From Tissierella simiarum (GTDB lineage Bacteria > Bacillota > Clostridia > Tissierellales > Tissierellaceae), in NCBI RefSeq assembly GCF_018917865.1, contig NZ_JAHLPM010000002.1, positions 310,001 to 374,000 of the forward strand: DNA of 64,000 nucleotides, written 5' to 3'. The notes beneath the pieces are model-generated. The model made no database searches. It was not told where the DNA came from and saw nothing but the letters and a program-made list of their open reading frames with translations. Below, piece after piece: positions 62,863-64,000 of the stretch (its first letter is position 1; every line of letters starts with the position of its first letter). The translations under genes were made by a program, and so were the position numbers.

Positions 62863-64000
62863 CTACTCACTACTTCTACAAGGGTGAGTAGTTTTTTCTT
62901 CCCATTTATGTCCTCTATATCGGTGTATAAAGAATGCGGCTCTTACATACCAATCACAAATCATGGCTATCCAGACACCAAACATTCCAAAACCCAAATA
63001 TCTAGCAAATAATATCCCAAGCCCAATCCTTATAATCCACATGGAGCCTATGCTTATTATCATGGCATATCGTACATCCTTTGCAGCCCTTAGTGTATTC
63101 GGAAGAGTAAAGCCCAATGGCCATACTAAGCAAGCATTTATTCCATAGAATATTATTATCTTTCTTGCAAGTGCAGCAGTTTCTGGTGACAGATTATATA
63201 GCTTCAATACAAATGGCGATGTCAGTATTATAATTCCGTTTACTAGAGCTAAAGCTATATAAGTATATTTATGAAGTACCTTTGTATAATATCTGGCCTG
63301 GTCATAATCCCCGGCTCCAACACACTGACTGACTACAGTAACTAAACCTAGTCCTATGGCAGCACCAGGAAGAAATTGAAAAGCTGTAAACGTACTTGCA
63401 ACTGCATTTGCTGTAATAGCTGCAGTTCCAAATTCAGATACCACACTTAGTAATAATATCTTACCTAGCTGAAACATGCTGTTTTCTATTCCATTTGGTA
63501 TTCCTATCTGTAGGATATTCTTAACCAATTTACCATCAAATTTATATTTGAAGGGCTTACTTATATGAATAATAAGACTTTCATCCCTGAGCAACAAGAC
63601 TATAATTATAGCAGCCACAGCCCTGGACACAAATGTTGGAATGGCAACTCCCTCAACTCCCATACGAAATCCGTATATTAATATTGCATTTCCAACTACA
63701 TTGATAGCATTCATTATTAGGGAAGTCTTCATAGTGATTTTGGAATTTCCCATCGCCCTAAATAATGCTGCCCCACTGTTATATACTGCTATAAACGGAA
63801 TACTTGCAAATACAATCATCATATAAGTATTGGCATATTCTTCAACAACAGGTTCAATGGAGCCAAATACCACATTTAATATAAACCTTCTACCAGTATA
63901 CATCACTGCCATTATGACCAGTGAAATAAATGTTACAAATACTATGAGTTGTTCTCCTGCCTTTGAGGCTTTTTCATTCTGATTTCTTCCTATATACTGC
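62863..64000 (-). CDS. MATE family multidrug exporter, N-terminus outside window
   Basis: At least 379 residues of a polytopic protein (about nine helices visible), entering with YIGRNQNEKASKAGEQLIVFV from the right edge. RAMGNSKITMKTSLIMNAINVVGNAILIYG and GLGLVTVVSQCVGAGDYDQARYYTKVLHKYTY follow the MATE pattern (NorM/DinF). The stop lies within a hairpin CTACTCAC...GTGAGTAG at 62863-62898 that also ends the transcript. It exports cationic drugs by Na+ or H+ exchange. Confidence 0.92.
   Translation of the reverse strand, partial: QYIGRNQNEKASKAGEQLIVFVTFISLVIMAVMYTGRRFILNVVFGSIEPVVEEYANTYMMIVFASIPFIAVYNSGAALFRAMGNSKITMKTSLIMNAINVVGNAILIYGFRMGVEGVAIPTFVSRAVAAIIIVLLLRDESLIIHISKPFKYKFDGKLVKNILQIGIPNGIENSMFQLGKILLLSVVSEFGTAAITANAVASTFTAFQFLPGAAIGLGLVTVVSQCVGAGDYDQARYYTKVLHKYTYIALALVNGIIILTSPFVLKLYNLSPETAALARKIIIFYGINACLVWPLGFTLPNTLRAAKDVRYAMIISIGSMWIIRIGLGILFARYLGFGMFGVWIAMICDWYVRAAFFIHRYRGHKWEEKTTHPCRSSE

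Overview
The window looks like a low-GC, Gram-positive, anaerobic, spore-forming member of the Clostridia. The DNA is AT-rich, ribosome binding sites are strong AGGAGG types, and there are SpoVB, Spo0E-like and CwlD-like genes. A double-cubane-type 2-hydroxyacyl-CoA dehydratase relative, a WrbA-type flavoprotein and clostridial riboswitch-controlled operons also fit. No closer taxonomic placement is justified from the sequence alone. Most genes are on the minus strand.

Region 1 (1-4.9 kb) is the right end of a Tn7-like transposon sitting in its classical target, just downstream of glmS. It holds tnsB (cut by the window edge), tnsA, a long hairpin that hides the tnsA start site, and four perfectly phased 20-bp repeats (probable TnsB sites). 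About 24 bp then separate the likely end from the glmS stop codon. glmS carries the self-cleaving glmS ribozyme in its leader. Region 2 (4.9-11.1 kb) is a Fur-box-controlled metal ABC importer followed by single housekeeping genes (phosphatase, MazG-like pyrophosphohydrolase, acetamidase/formamidase). Region 3 (11.1-15.3 kb) is a methionine/aspartate-family operon (metA, hom, lysC). It lies behind a SAM-I riboswitch that is itself preceded by a second, unclassified S-box-like element. The first and last genes of this operon (metY/metB type and asd) are reduced to their two ends.

Region 4 (15.4-25.1 kb) holds SpoVB, a Mg2+ P-type ATPase behind an M-box riboswitch with an extra small ORF in the leader, and a five-gene glycolipid/envelope operon. 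That operon has two UgtP-type glycosyltransferases, a polysaccharide deacetylase, a YkoP-like protein and a flippase-like membrane protein. Region 5 (25.2-32.2 kb) has a TPP-riboswitch thiamine operon (thiE-thiC-thiW plus a thiD remnant), a fluoride-riboswitch-controlled cation/proton antiporter, a WrbA-like flavoprotein and a double-cubane-cluster protein. Region 6 (32.3-42.2 kb) carries two iron-siderophore ABC importers. One lies on the minus strand next to two decayed binding-protein genes and a Fur box. The other, on the plus strand, is intact (two permeases, ATPase, lipoprotein) and divergent from an AraC regulator.

Region 7 (42.2-64 kb) is a looser accessory stretch. It has an amidase, a chimeric LysM pseudogene, Spo0E-like, an XRE regulator flanked by dyad operators, peptide deformylase, a TrmH-type methyltransferase, a group of GNAT acetyltransferases (one with a nonsense codon), glycerol dehydrogenase, a decayed HsdS, a small retropepsin-like protease pair, a C45 peptidase, a TetR regulator with its operator, and the 3' part of a MATE exporter.

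A striking theme is gene decay by internal deletion in which both gene ends survive (asd, metY, thiD and others). Another is dense RNA-based control: glmS ribozyme, SAM-I, S-box-like, M-box, TPP and fluoride elements, plus an attenuator-like leader.
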